From contig JAFAKX010000149.1 in assembly GCA_019234945.1 (NCBI GenBank), positions 1 to 41,472 on the forward strand: DNA of 41,472 bases, given 5' to 3'. The notes beneath the pieces were generated by a model that was not told the DNA's origin, searched no databases, and saw only the letters and a program-made list of their open reading frames with translations. Source of the DNA: Silvibacterium sp. (GTDB lineage Bacteria; Acidobacteriota; Terriglobia; Terriglobales; Acidobacteriaceae). The position numbers and the translations under genes were made by a program. This document shows, in pieces, positions 24,498 to 33,000 of the stretch (position 1 is its first letter; the number at the start of each line of letters is the position of its first letter).

Positions 24498-25856
24498 CTA
24501 CGACGTTGTATCGACCAACTCGCCCAGTTCGGCTGTGACGGTATTCAGACCCTTCTCTATAACTTCGAGTGCTTCACCGAACTGCTCGTCTGAAATCACG
24601 AGCGGCATCAGAAGGCGTATTACGTTGTCGTAGGTTCCCGCCGTAAGAATCAGCACGCCCTGGTGCAGGCAATAATGGGCCAGCTTCTTCGCCGGCGCGG
24701 AAAAGGGCGCGCCGTCGCGATCCACGAACTCCATAGCCTGCATTGCGCCCAGTCCGCGGACGTCCCCGACGAATGCGTGTTGCCGCTGCCACGCATATGC
24801 CCGGTGCTGGAAGCGCTCCCCGAGTGTCCGCGCGCGAGCCAGCAGCCCTCCGTCAGCAAATTCTTCAATCACAGCGAGAGCGGCAGCGCACGAAGCCGGG
24901 TTACCGCCAAATGTACCGCCGATGCCGCCAGGGACGGGCGCATCCATGATTTCGGCGCGACCGGTCACGGCGGAGATAGGCAAGCCTCCGCCCAGCGATT
25001 TAGCAGTGATGATCAGATCCGGTTCAATACCAAAGTGCGAGCATGCGAATAGTTCTCCGGTTCGGCCGAAACCTGTCTGAATTTCGTCGGCGATGAAGAC
25101 CATGCCGTGCCTGCGGCAGATCGTCGACAAAGCAGGAAGGAAGCCCGCGGGCGGGACCACGAAGCCTCCCTCGCCTAGAACCGGCTCGACGATCACCGCC
25201 GCGACGGATTCGGCCGCGACGAGCCGGCGGAAAGCTTGGTCGAGCAACTGCTCGACGTCTTCGTGGCTCATCGGTACACGACCCCCGAGACGCGAGCTTG
25301 CGGGCTCACCGTAGGGAATGCGGTAAATGTCCGGCAGAAACGGCCCAAAGCCCTGCTTGTATGGGTGCGTCTTGCTCGTCAGCGACATGCCGAGCATAGT
25401 TCGACCGTGGAATGCGTCTTCGAAGCAAAGTACAGCCGGCCTGCCCGTATGGGCACGAGCGATCTTCACCGCGTTCTCTACACCTTCAGCGCCGCTGTTC
25501 ACGAAGAAAGTTTTCTTCGCGAAATGACCCGGCGTGATCGCGTTGAGCTTCTCCGCGAGCTGCACGTAGCTCTCGTATCCGGTAACCGAAAAGCAGAGGT
25601 GCAGAAATGCATCCAGTTGCCGACGCAGGGCGGCGAGCACTCGCGGGTTGCGATGGCCGACATTGATAGTTCCAATGCCGCCGGCCAGATCGATGTAGCG
25701 GTTCCCGTCCACGTCTTCGAGGACAGCGCCCTCGGCATCACGAATAAAGATGGGGGCAGCAGAACTAAGTCCGCGTGGAACAGCGTGCGACCGGCGCTCC
25801 GTCAGCGCGCGCGATGCCGGTCCGGGGATTTCTGTATTCAGTCTGATGGTGGACAT
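24498..25856 (-). CDS. gabT: 4-aminobutyrate aminotransferase
   Basis: A class III pyridoxal-phosphate aminotransferase of 452 residues that transfers the GABA amino group to 2-oxoglutarate, giving succinic semialdehyde. GabT features are ALTERRSHAVPRGLSSAAPI, VLEDVDGNRYIDLAGGIGTI, VNSGAEGVENAVKIAR, FHGRTMLGMSLTSK, FIADEIQTGFGRTG, the cofactor lysine in TAKSLGGGLPISAVTGR, and GGTFGGNPASCAAALAV. ATG 25856 is preferred; a TTG at 25865, inside the stop of the upstream aldehyde dehydrogenase gene (TATTGA), would add three residues. Tight coupling to that gene is evident, and gabD nearby provides the following step. It is last in the four-gene minus-strand operon. Confidence 0.93.
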   Translation of the reverse strand: MSTIRLNTEIPGPASRALTERRSHAVPRGLSSAAPIFIRDAEGAVLEDVDGNRYIDLAGGIGTINVGHRNPRVLAALRRQLDAFLHLCFSVTGYESYVQLAEKLNAITPGHFAKKTFFVNSGAEGVENAVKIARAHTGRPAVLCFEDAFHGRTMLGMSLTSKTHPYKQGFGPFLPDIYRIPYGEPASSRLGGRVPMSHEDVEQLLDQAFRRLVAAESVAAVIVEPVLGEGGFVVPPAGFLPALSTICRRHGMVFIADEIQTGFGRTGELFACSHFGIEPDLIITAKSLGGGLPISAVTGRAEIMDAPVPGGIGGTFGGNPASCAAALAVIEEFADGGLLARARTLGERFQHRAYAWQRQHAFVGDVRGLGAMQAMEFVDRDGAPFSAPAKKLAHYCLHQGVLILTAGTYDNVIRLLMPLVISDEQFGEALEVIEKGLNTVTAELGELVDTTS

Positions 25857-25861
25857 GGCGT

Positions 25862-27334
25862 TCAATACCAGCCGATCGGTTGTTCGTTGAGGTTAATGTG
25901 AACCTGCTTGGTTTCGAGATATTCGTCGATGCCGTGCACTCCGAGTTCGCGGCCGAACCCTGACTGCTTGTAGCCGCCCCACGGAGCTTCCACATACGTG
26001 GGCTGCATGTGGTTGACCCAGACAATGCCGGCTCGGATGGCCTTGACCATCCGCAGCGCGCGATAGATGTCGCGGGACCACACTGCAGCCGCAAGGCCGA
26101 ACGGCGAGTCATTGGCGATTCTCACGGCATCGGCCTCGTTATCGAAAGGGATGACGGCAGCCACAGGGCCGAAGATTTCCTCTCGGGCAATTCGAGCTGA
26201 GTTATCGACGTCGTAGAAAATGGTCGGCTCGACGTAGTAGCCGCGGCCGAACGACTTAGGCTGACCGCCGCCAATAGCCAGCTTCGCTTCGCTCTTGCCG
26301 ACAGTCTGGTACTGGCGGACGCGGTCGAATTGTTCGCGGCTCACCAGGGGGCCCATCTTGGTCGTGCGATCGAGCGGTGCGCCCAATTTGATGGCTCGGG
26401 CTTTTTCGGTCATCGCATCCACGAATTTTGGATAGATCGAGCGTTCCACCAGGATGCGGCTGCCCGCGGAGCAGACCTCGCCCTGGTTGATGAAGACGCC
26501 AAAGAGCGCGCCGTCGATGGCTGCCTCAAAATCTGCATCGGCGAAGAAGATGTTCGGCGATTTGCCACCCAGTTCCAGCGTGACGCGCTTGAGCGTGTCG
26601 GCGGCGGACTTCATGATAACCTTTCCGACGGCGGCGGAGCCTGTGAAGGCAATCTTGTCCACCTGTGGATGAGCGACGATATGAGCGCCCACACTTTCGC
26701 CAAGGCCCGTGACTATGTTGACTACGCCCGGAGGCACGCCGCATTCGGCAAGCCATCCGGCGAGCTTCAGCGCGGTCAGCGGGGTCTGCTCTGCTGGCTT
26801 GAGCACGCAGGTGCAGCCTGCAGCCAGCGCGGGTGCGAGCTTCCACGCCGCCATGAGCAGCGGGTAGTTCCACGGAATGATCTGCCCAGCCACGCCGACG
26901 GGTTCTTTAAGCGAAAGGCTCAGAGCGTTGTCCGGAACAGGATTGACGCTTCCAGAAATCTTCGTCGCCAGGCCGCCGTAGTATTCGAAACATGTCGCTG
27001 CGTCTGCCATGTCGAACTCCGCCTCCACGATCGGCTTGCCGGAGTTGCGCGATTCGAGTTCAGCGAGTGAAGCAGCTTCGGCGCGAATCTTGTCCGCGAT
27101 GCGAAACAGGATGCGTCCGCGCTCATGCGCTGTGGTTTGCGGCCAGCCGCCCTCATCGAAGGCGTGCCGCGCGGCTGCAATCGCGGCATCAACTTCGGCA
27201 GGGCTCGCATCGGGAATCTCAGCGATGACCTCCTCGGTCGAGGGGTCGTACACGGGTATGCGGCTGGCTGAGGCGCTTTCGGTCAGTTCACCGTTGATGA
27301 GCATAGCTTCAGGCTTGCTTTGCGTTACGGGCAT
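25862..27334 (-). CDS. aldehyde dehydrogenase, likely 4-aminobutanal/3-aminopropanal
   Basis: This 490-residue NAD(P)+-dependent aldehyde dehydrogenase has IPWNYPLLMAAWKLAPALAA, FTGSAAVGKVIM, the catalytic glutamate in LELGGKSPNIFFADADFE and the catalytic cysteine in NQGEVCSAGSRILV. It ends PWGGYKQSGFGRELGVHGID and PIGWY, a tail typical of the betaine-aldehyde/PuuC/aminoaldehyde group. In context the most sensible substrate is 4-aminobutanal made by polyamine oxidation, giving GABA for the coupled gabT; 3-aminopropanal is also possible. ATG 27334 has AGGA seven bases upstream. The specificity cannot be read from sequence alone. Confidence 0.85.
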   Translation of the reverse strand: MPVTQSKPEAMLINGELTESASASRIPVYDPSTEEVIAEIPDASPAEVDAAIAAARHAFDEGGWPQTTAHERGRILFRIADKIRAEAASLAELESRNSGKPIVEAEFDMADAATCFEYYGGLATKISGSVNPVPDNALSLSLKEPVGVAGQIIPWNYPLLMAAWKLAPALAAGCTCVLKPAEQTPLTALKLAGWLAECGVPPGVVNIVTGLGESVGAHIVAHPQVDKIAFTGSAAVGKVIMKSAADTLKRVTLELGGKSPNIFFADADFEAAIDGALFGVFINQGEVCSAGSRILVERSIYPKFVDAMTEKARAIKLGAPLDRTTKMGPLVSREQFDRVRQYQTVGKSEAKLAIGGGQPKSFGRGYYVEPTIFYDVDNSARIAREEIFGPVAAVIPFDNEADAVRIANDSPFGLAAAVWSRDIYRALRMVKAIRAGIVWVNHMQPTYVEAPWGGYKQSGFGRELGVHGIDEYLETKQVHINLNEQPIGWY

Positions 27335-27355
27335 GGTTCCATCCTTCCGATTTCT

Positions 27356-28801
27356 TTATTCACGAGACCCGGTGAGTGCTGCGGCAGTGTCGGCCACCTC
27401 TTCCGCACTCGGCGCGGTCCGAAGCGCATTGCGATAGAACAGATACGCCGATCCGAAGACCAGCACGCATCCAATGACAAGCTTGATTTCATAAAGCCAG
27501 ATGGAGTTCACCTGACGCGACGGAACAAACGCTACGATCAAGCCGACGGTCGCCGCAGTGAGGCCGGCGGCCCCGTTGGTCAAGAGGTACGTCTTTGGCG
27601 CGTTGAGGGAGCTTTGCTCATCGAGGGTGTGCTTGAGAAGCGCGCCGAACATGTAGCAGGTAGGCAGCAATTGCAGAATCACCGCAAGATCGAGAAGCGT
27701 GAGATACGCCTCGCCAACCGAGACTCCGAGGAAACTCATGAGTGTAAGCAGCGAGGAGAGGACGGCATAAACGATCAGGCTGACATACGGCGTCTGATAG
27801 CGCGGGTGAATCCTTCCGATGATCGGTGGAAGATAGCGGTCGATCCCGGCGACGAAGGGCAGCCGCGCCGCACCGCTGAACCACGCTGACGCTGTGCCGA
27901 GAATTGCCAGGCATTCAAGGAACGCAAGAGGAGCCACGACAACCAGGAGTCCATTGTGCCGCGCCATCACGTTAATGGCCTGCAGAATGCCCGAGAGGAT
28001 GCCGATCTCCTTGTGCGGCACGGCGATCAGCATCGCCGCTGTCGTCCCCACATAGATAAGCGCCGCAGCCAGGCCGCCCCAGAAAATCGCCACTGGGAGA
28101 TTTCGTTTCGGCTCGCGAATTTCGTCACCCATAATGGACGCGATATCGAGGCCAACCAGGCTGTAGCAGATCGTCCCGAAGACCGCAATCAAGCGCCAGT
28201 CGAACTGCGGATGCAGGTCGGCACGATGCAGCACGCTTCCATGGTGATGCAGAGTGAGCGCGGCAAGCAGGACAACGACTGCAGCGCCACCGATCGTACC
28301 CACACCGCCGAGATTGTTGATCCACTTGCCGAGTGAGAGACCACGAATGTTCAGAACAAGCAGGAAGAGCAGGATGCCGATCGCCATGCTCGACGTGAAG
28401 AAGGGGTTGCTCTCGAGGTGCTGAATGCGGGGGCCAAAGACATACAGGCCCACGCCAACGCAGGAGAGCACCACCGTGGGCAGATAGAAGACGTTGGAAA
28501 GCCAGTAGCACCAGCCGGCAATGAAGCCGTGCTGCTCGCCGAAGCTGCGCTTGGCCCAAAGATAGATGCCGCCTTCGCCGGGCCACTTCTGCGACAGTTC
28601 TGTAACGGTCGCTCCTTGCGGCCAGAAGTAGAAGACCAACGCCGCAAGCCACAGCCACAGCGAAATGGGACCGGAGGCGGAGATGGGCGGCACCATGTTG
28701 AGGTTCGAGACCGCAACGATGAACAGCAGGATCAGGTCTCCGCGCCCCAGCACGCGTCTGAGGCCCGGAGTGTGATTGCCGCCCGGAACTATCTTCGCCA
28801 A
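27356..28801 (-). CDS. APC-superfamily amino acid/polyamine permease
   Basis: A 481-residue inner-membrane protein with about 12 hydrophobic helices. The first helices carry LGRGDLILLFIVAVSNLNMV, ISASGPISLWLWLAALVFYF and GATVTELSQKWPGEGGIYLW, the last resembling the conserved E-x-P-x-x-GG-x-Y region of APC transporters. Helix 6 has GLDIASIMGDEIREPKRNLP, matching the conserved E-x-x-P-R/K-x-x-P segment. The operon suggests uptake or exchange of putrescine, GABA or a related amine; sequence alone does not distinguish these. Translation begins at TTG 28801 with an ideal GGAGG six bases upstream. It ends 21 nt before the aldehyde dehydrogenase. Confidence 0.87.
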   Translation of the reverse strand: MAKIVPGGNHTPGLRRVLGRGDLILLFIVAVSNLNMVPPISASGPISLWLWLAALVFYFWPQGATVTELSQKWPGEGGIYLWAKRSFGEQHGFIAGWCYWLSNVFYLPTVVLSCVGVGLYVFGPRIQHLESNPFFTSSMAIGILLFLLVLNIRGLSLGKWINNLGGVGTIGGAAVVVLLAALTLHHHGSVLHRADLHPQFDWRLIAVFGTICYSLVGLDIASIMGDEIREPKRNLPVAIFWGGLAAALIYVGTTAAMLIAVPHKEIGILSGILQAINVMARHNGLLVVVAPLAFLECLAILGTASAWFSGAARLPFVAGIDRYLPPIIGRIHPRYQTPYVSLIVYAVLSSLLTLMSFLGVSVGEAYLTLLDLAVILQLLPTCYMFGALLKHTLDEQSSLNAPKTYLLTNGAAGLTAATVGLIVAFVPSRQVNSIWLYEIKLVIGCVLVFGSAYLFYRNALRTAPSAEEVADTAAALTGSRE

Positions 28802-28831
28802 CTGCCGCCTCCGCTCTGGACTGGGCCTGCC

Positions 28832-30202
28832 CTAAGCGACCACCGGTGTCGAACTCTCCTGCTGGGCCTGCGCGATCGATGGAGCAAGCTCTTCAAATGC
28901 TGAAAGATGCCGGTCGACATCGCCACGCGTGTGCGCGACGGAGAGCGTCCACTGCTCATCCCACCAATAGGGCTGAGGCATCACGCCGCGGTTAACCATT
29001 CCAAACCAGTAAAGCCGCCACAGGTCCGTATCCACCGTGAGCCATTCGCGGTAGTTGCGGATCTTCTTGGCATAGAAGAGCAAGGCCCCGTTTGCGCCTG
29101 CACTTTCCACGTAGCCCTCGATGCCGTGGGTCTTCACGATCTGCCTGTACCCTTCGACCAGCGCGCCGCCGATCTTGCCGATGTGCGCATACCCTTCGGG
29201 CGTCAGCACTTCGCGGAAGACCGCGAGGCCAGCGGCCATTACCAGCGGGTTCGTCGCATACGTGCCGGCATGGAAGACCTTGTGATGGGCGATCAGGTCC
29301 ATCACTTCCTTGCGGGTGGCGAAGGCCGCGAGCGGGAAACCTCCGCCGATCGACTTGGCCAGTGTAACGATATCCGCTTTGATGTTGAAATACTCGCAGG
29401 CGCCCCCGCGACCCAGCTTGGCGCCGGTTTTCACCTCATCGAAGATAAGAAGAGCACCTTCCCTGGTGCAGATTTCACGCAGGCCCTCGAGGTATCCGGG
29501 CTCGGGCATGCAGATGCCGATGTTCATCATGATCGGCTCGACGATGATGCAGGCTATTTGGCCGGGGTTTTCACCAAAGAGGCGCTTTACCGCGTCGAGG
29601 TCATTGAACTGCGCGATCAGCGTGTTCTTCACCGTATCGGCGGGGACGCCTCCACCCGCCGGCACCTGCGTGGGATGGTGAGGATCGCCATAGAGCGCGG
29701 CTGAAGGCTTCATGCTCACCATAACGGAATCGTGCACCCCATGGTAGCCGCCTTCCATTTTGATGATCTTGTCGCGGCCGGTGAATCCGCGCGCCAGGCG
29801 GACGGCATGCATGGTCACCTCAGTTCCGCTGCTGCCGAAGCGTGCCTGCTCGACCGGGAAACGCTGACATATCTCCTCAGCAAGTTCGTATTCGAGCGTG
29901 TGGGGCATGCCATACATCGTGCCGACTTCCAGCCGCTGCTGCACGGCTTTTACAACGGCAGGATGGCAGTGCCCGGCCATCAAAGCACCGAAGCAAAGAT
30001 TGAAATCAACGTACTCGTTGCCGTCGAGGTCGTGGAAATGCGTGCCTTTTGCATCTTTCACAAACAGCGGCCATGGCTCATAGCTTCGAAAATTGCTGGC
30101 AACCCCGAGAGGAAGGCGTGGCTCGGCCTTCTTAAGTGCGGCGCGCGATGACGGAGTGCGGGATTCAAACGTCGACAATTCTTTTTCAAGAAGCGGATGC
30201 AT
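28832..30202 (-). CDS. class III aminotransferase (glutamate-1-semialdehyde aminomutase-like)
   Basis: A PLP enzyme of 456 residues and first gene of the operon. Motifs are PLGVASNFRSYEPWPLFVKD, FHDLDGNEYVDFNLCFGALM, GHCHPAVVKAV, FGSSGTEVTMHAVRLARGFT, GYHGVHDSVMVS, LLIFDEVKTGAKLGRGG, and the cofactor lysine in TLAKSIGGGFPLAAF. Overall it is like glutamate-1-semialdehyde 2,1-aminomutase, but context argues against a haem-synthesis role. In a polyamine locus it may transaminate 1,3-diaminopropane, beta-alanine or putrescine, steps otherwise unassigned here. ATG 30202 has AAAGGA seven bases upstream. It is followed by the permease gene after 30 nt. Confidence 0.85.
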   Translation of the reverse strand: MHPLLEKELSTFESRTPSSRAALKKAEPRLPLGVASNFRSYEPWPLFVKDAKGTHFHDLDGNEYVDFNLCFGALMAGHCHPAVVKAVQQRLEVGTMYGMPHTLEYELAEEICQRFPVEQARFGSSGTEVTMHAVRLARGFTGRDKIIKMEGGYHGVHDSVMVSMKPSAALYGDPHHPTQVPAGGGVPADTVKNTLIAQFNDLDAVKRLFGENPGQIACIIVEPIMMNIGICMPEPGYLEGLREICTREGALLIFDEVKTGAKLGRGGACEYFNIKADIVTLAKSIGGGFPLAAFATRKEVMDLIAHHKVFHAGTYATNPLVMAAGLAVFREVLTPEGYAHIGKIGGALVEGYRQIVKTHGIEGYVESAGANGALLFYAKKIRNYREWLTVDTDLWRLYWFGMVNRGVMPQPYWWDEQWTLSVAHTRGDVDRHLSAFEELAPSIAQAQQESSTPVVA

Positions 30203-30261
30203 ACGATTTTCCTTTGCCCCACGTCGGGGCGGTCAAAGATTCACGCGGCAGAAGCGGCGGC

Positions 30262-30290
30262 GTCATAAATCGAACCAGATTGCTCGTCAA
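30262..30290 (-). promoter_or_regulatory. sigma70-like promoter for the aminotransferase-gabT operon
   Basis: Read on the minus strand, TTGACG (30290-30285) and TATGAC (30267-30262) are separated by exactly 17 nt. They match the consensus at five and four of six bases. The start would be about 50 nt before ATG 30202. It is a second promoter candidate in addition to the shared element at 30697-30669. Confidence 0.5.
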
Positions 30291-30664
30291 AACGGATCGC
30301 TCATCCCCTGCAAGTCTTACGTCAGGGTCGGCAGGCACAGAAGCGACTCACTGCGGGCATAACGCGCAAACCAGCGTTGGCGGCAAAACGTGCCCGCGAT
30401 GCGAAACCGGCGGAAAAGTATCTGCGGAAAGATGCGATCCGGGCTCTTGAGATAACCAGCCTCTCGGCGAAAGGGACGAAGACGCGAAGGCGGGGTGATG
30501 CCGCGCGCAAATCGACAGTCGCCGGAATTCGATTCAGAAGCCATTGCCGCCCCTTCTTTTGAGCCGTTCTCGCCTGTTCAGGGAATCGGAGTTCCGCTGA
30601 CTTGCGGCCTCGTTTCAGTTTGTCAGGAAAGACGTTGCCACGCGGACAACCTTGTAGTAATTTT
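30291..30664. other. divergent intergenic region, no gene recognised
   Basis: These bases lie between the promoter-like elements of the two arms. Several short open frames exist on both strands but none has a convincing ribosome-binding site or familiar sequence. A further plus-strand promoter candidate is TTGCCA (30635-30640), 17 nt, TAATTT (30658-30663), with a poor -10, which would serve the transport arm. No known riboswitch class was recognised. If the minus-strand promoter at 30697 is used, this becomes a long leader of the aminotransferase operon. Confidence 0.45.
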
Positions 30665-30697
30665 GCAAAAATTAGTAAATTTTGCTTCTCGTGTCAA
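30665..30697 (-). promoter_or_regulatory. shared promoter/operator element, copy B
   Basis: The minus strand reads TTGACA (30697-30692), 17 nt, TAATTT (30674-30669). The spacer and -10 are covered by CAAAATTTACTAATTTTTG (30684-30666). In either orientation 30665-30685 is a 21-bp palindrome with nine of ten arm positions paired, and TTTTGCAAAA (30661-30670) adds a second, overlapping palindrome. The same compound element is at 17848-17877. It stands 97 nt before the PotD-like start and 464 nt before the aminotransferase start, so it may govern both arms. Confidence 0.62.
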
Positions 30698-30739
30698 GCC
30701 AGACAGACTCCAGTTTAGTCTTCTCTGACACATCCTTAC

Positions 30740-30759
30740 GAGGCCACTCAAGCGGCCTC
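30740..30759 (+). promoter_or_regulatory. hairpin in the leader of the transport operon
   Basis: GAGGCC (30740-30745) and GGCCTC (30754-30759) pair over an 8-nt loop, about 10 nt before the ribosome-binding site of the PotD-like gene. No T-run follows, so it is not a terminator. It may affect message stability or ribosome access. Confidence 0.35.
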
Positions 30760-30780
30760 TGCGATTCCGAGGGACGGCAC

Positions 30781-31875
30781 TTGTTCAGTCTGCGAAGGAA
30801 TGCCCTGCGAACCACTCCCGGGAGGCTCTTCCTTCTCTTGGTTTTCGCGTCGCTCTGTTTTCTTTCAAGCTGCGGCAAGCCGGCGCCCACCCTGAGCCTG
30901 CTGGTCTGGGAAGGCTATGTCGATCCTTCATTCATTCAGGGCTTCGAGGCGACATGCCACTGCAAGGTAGTCGCCGCTTATATGGGATCGAGCGATGAAC
31001 TCGTTGCCAAGCTGCGCGGCGGCGCGTCCTCAAATTACGACGTGATTTCACCATCGAGCGATGTCGCGACGAGCCTCTCGCGCTCGGGACTGGTCGCGCC
31101 GCTCGATCTGTCGAAGATTCCGAACTACGCCCAGGTCTCGCCGAAGCTCACCAGCATGGCACTGGTAAAGAATGACGGAAAAGTTTTCGGTGTTCCGCTG
31201 ACGTGGGGGCCCAATCCCCTGCTCTACGACAAGACGGCGTTTGCAAACCCGCCTGCAGCGTGGGCTCAACTCTGGGACCCAAAATACAAAGATAAGCTCT
31301 CTCTCTGGGACGATCTCTCGTCTGTCTACATGGCTGCGCAGGTTTTGGGTTTCGGCAAGCAGGATCCGACTGCAATCTACAACCTCAGCGACGAGCAGCT
31401 GGAGCAGGTGAGGGCGAAGCTGATTGCACTCAAACCAAATATTCGCAAGCTGTGGAGCACGGGGGGCGAGCTCACCAACCTCTTTCAGAATCACGAAGTG
31501 ATCGCCGCGATGGGATGGCCGCTGATTACAAACCAGGTGCGCAAGGCCGGCCTGCCGATCGAAGAGGAAATTCCGGCGGAGGGCACAACCGGCTGGATCG
31601 ACCATCTGATGATCACCTCGTCTAGCGACAACAAGGATCTCGCTTACTCGCTGCTGAACTACATGATCTCCGCGCAGACGCAAAAGCGGCTCAGCGATGT
31701 GACCGGATACATCCCGGCGAATCCGCAGGCCGCCGCGCTCATGACACCCGACCAGCGGCGCGGACTGCACCTGGATGATATCGACAATTACCAGAAGCAG
31801 ATCGTCTTTTGGCAGGACGTGCCCCGCCGCGCGAAGTATACCGAGATATGGAACGAAGTGAAGGCCAGCCAATGA
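30781..31875 (+). CDS. polyamine ABC transporter substrate-binding lipoprotein (PotD-like)
   Basis: From TTG 30781, which has GAGGG seven bases upstream, the protein has 364 residues. The frame stays open to 30682, but that longer start lies inside the operator palindrome. A lipoprotein signal (basic start, LFLLLVFASLC, lipobox FLSSC with Cys31) tethers it to the membrane. The mature part resembles the PotD/PotF family: LSLLVWEGYVDPSFIQGFEA, YDVISPSSDVATSL, GVPLTWGPNPLLYDKTAF, WAQLWDPKYKDKLSLWDD and GTTGWIDHLMI. It would deliver spermidine, putrescine or a product to the adjacent PotABC-type importer. Confidence 0.88.
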   Translation: MFSLRRNALRTTPGRLFLLLVFASLCFLSSCGKPAPTLSLLVWEGYVDPSFIQGFEATCHCKVVAAYMGSSDELVAKLRGGASSNYDVISPSSDVATSLSRSGLVAPLDLSKIPNYAQVSPKLTSMALVKNDGKVFGVPLTWGPNPLLYDKTAFANPPAAWAQLWDPKYKDKLSLWDDLSSVYMAAQVLGFGKQDPTAIYNLSDEQLEQVRAKLIALKPNIRKLWSTGGELTNLFQNHEVIAAMGWPLITNQVRKAGLPIEEEIPAEGTTGWIDHLMITSSSDNKDLAYSLLNYMISAQTQKRLSDVTGYIPANPQAAALMTPDQRRGLHLDDIDNYQKQIVFWQDVPRRAKYTEIWNEVKASQ

Positions 31876-31903
31876 GCGGTCATTTCCAAAGGCGGGAGGT
31901 CGA

Positions 31904-32998
31904 TTGAACGGCAGTCCCGCGTCCCTTGAAAATACCGCCGCTCCACCGACGGTTGAATCCGCTTTCCTGCGGATCGAACACGTAGGCAAAAGCTTTGGGG
32001 CACAGCGCGTACTTGAGTCGATCTCGCTCGATATCGAGCGCGGTGAATTTCTTACCTTGCTTGGCGAGAGTGGCTCCGGAAAAACCACGCTGCTGCGAAT
32101 TATCGCCGGATTCGAGCAGGTTTCCGCGGGCCAGGTTTTTCTTGAAGGTCAACGGCTCGATAATCTGCCGCCGCACCGTCGCCCTGTGCACACCGTCTTT
32201 CAGAGCTATGCACTCTTTCCGCACATGAACGTGTTCGACAACGTGGCCTATGGGCTGCGTGTTCGCGGCGTCAGCGCGGCCGAGACGAAATCACGCGTGC
32301 ATGCTGCCCTCGCGAAGGTCCGGATGGAAGCCTTTCTGGCGCACTATCCTCGACAGATCAGCGGAGGCCAGAAGCAGCGCGTCGCGCTGGCTCGCGCGCT
32401 GGTCAACCAGCCAAAGGTACTGTTGCTCGATGAACCGCTCTCGGCACTCGACGCAAACCTGCGTGTCGAAATGCAGCGCGAACTCAAGCTGCTGCAACAG
32501 GACCTGGGCATCACGTTCCTCTTTGTGACACACGACCAGAGCGAGGCATTGGCCATCTCCGATCGCGTTGTGCTGCTCCATCGGGGACGCATCGAGCAAT
32601 GCGGATCGCCGCGCGAGATTTACGCTCGGCCACGCACGGCTTACGCCGCGAATTTCCTTGGCAAGAGTAATCTCGTCAGGGGTGTGGTGAGGCGCGGCAT
32701 CGCCGAGTGTGGAGTCTTTTCGATTCCGGTACAGCTTCCGGACGGACCAGTCGTATTCTCATTGCGGCCAGAGGCGATTGCTCCAGCTTCCTCGCTTAGC
32801 GACGATAGCGTCGTCCGTTTTACCGCTCGAGTCATCGCCGGGCAGTTTCACGGCGCAAACACGCTTCTCACCTTGCACTGTTCCGGGGAAATCGAACTGA
32901 CGGCGCGCGTTGCCCTTCCGATCGGCCTGGCTGAAACCCTTGAATTCGCATTCCGCGCAGAAGAATGCGTTCCACTCGAAGGTGGGGAGCAGGACTAA
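31904..32998 (+). CDS. potA: polyamine ABC transporter ATP-binding protein
   Basis: The 364-residue ATPase has Walker A GESGSGKTT at residues 54-62, the Q-loop in TVFQSYALFPHM, signature ISGGQKQRVALARAL, Walker B VLLLDEPLSALD and the switch histidine in FVTHDQSEA. It ends in a TOBE-type domain (FLGKSNLVRGVV, FSLRPEAI) as in PotA and other MalK-branch importers. It powers uptake through the two membrane subunits. Translation starts at TTG 31904 with GGAGG only four bases before it; no ATG fits the frame better. It lies 28 nt after the binding protein and two bases before the next gene. Confidence 0.92.
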   Translation: MNGSPASLENTAAPPTVESAFLRIEHVGKSFGAQRVLESISLDIERGEFLTLLGESGSGKTTLLRIIAGFEQVSAGQVFLEGQRLDNLPPHRRPVHTVFQSYALFPHMNVFDNVAYGLRVRGVSAAETKSRVHAALAKVRMEAFLAHYPRQISGGQKQRVALARALVNQPKVLLLDEPLSALDANLRVEMQRELKLLQQDLGITFLFVTHDQSEALAISDRVVLLHRGRIEQCGSPREIYARPRTAYAANFLGKSNLVRGVVRRGIAECGVFSIPVQLPDGPVVFSLRPEAIAPASSLSDDSVVRFTARVIAGQFHGANTLLTLHCSGEIELTARVALPIGLAETLEFAFRAEECVPLEGGEQD

Positions 32999-33000
32999 CC

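Noticed and set aside
28832-30202. Annotating the aminotransferase as hemL
   Set aside because: Motifs fit the subgroup, but the operon context is amine catabolism, so a haem-synthesis name would mislead.
30203-30664. Possible riboswitch in the long divergent leader
   Set aside because: I could not match it to any known aptamer consensus; only short scattered stems are visible.
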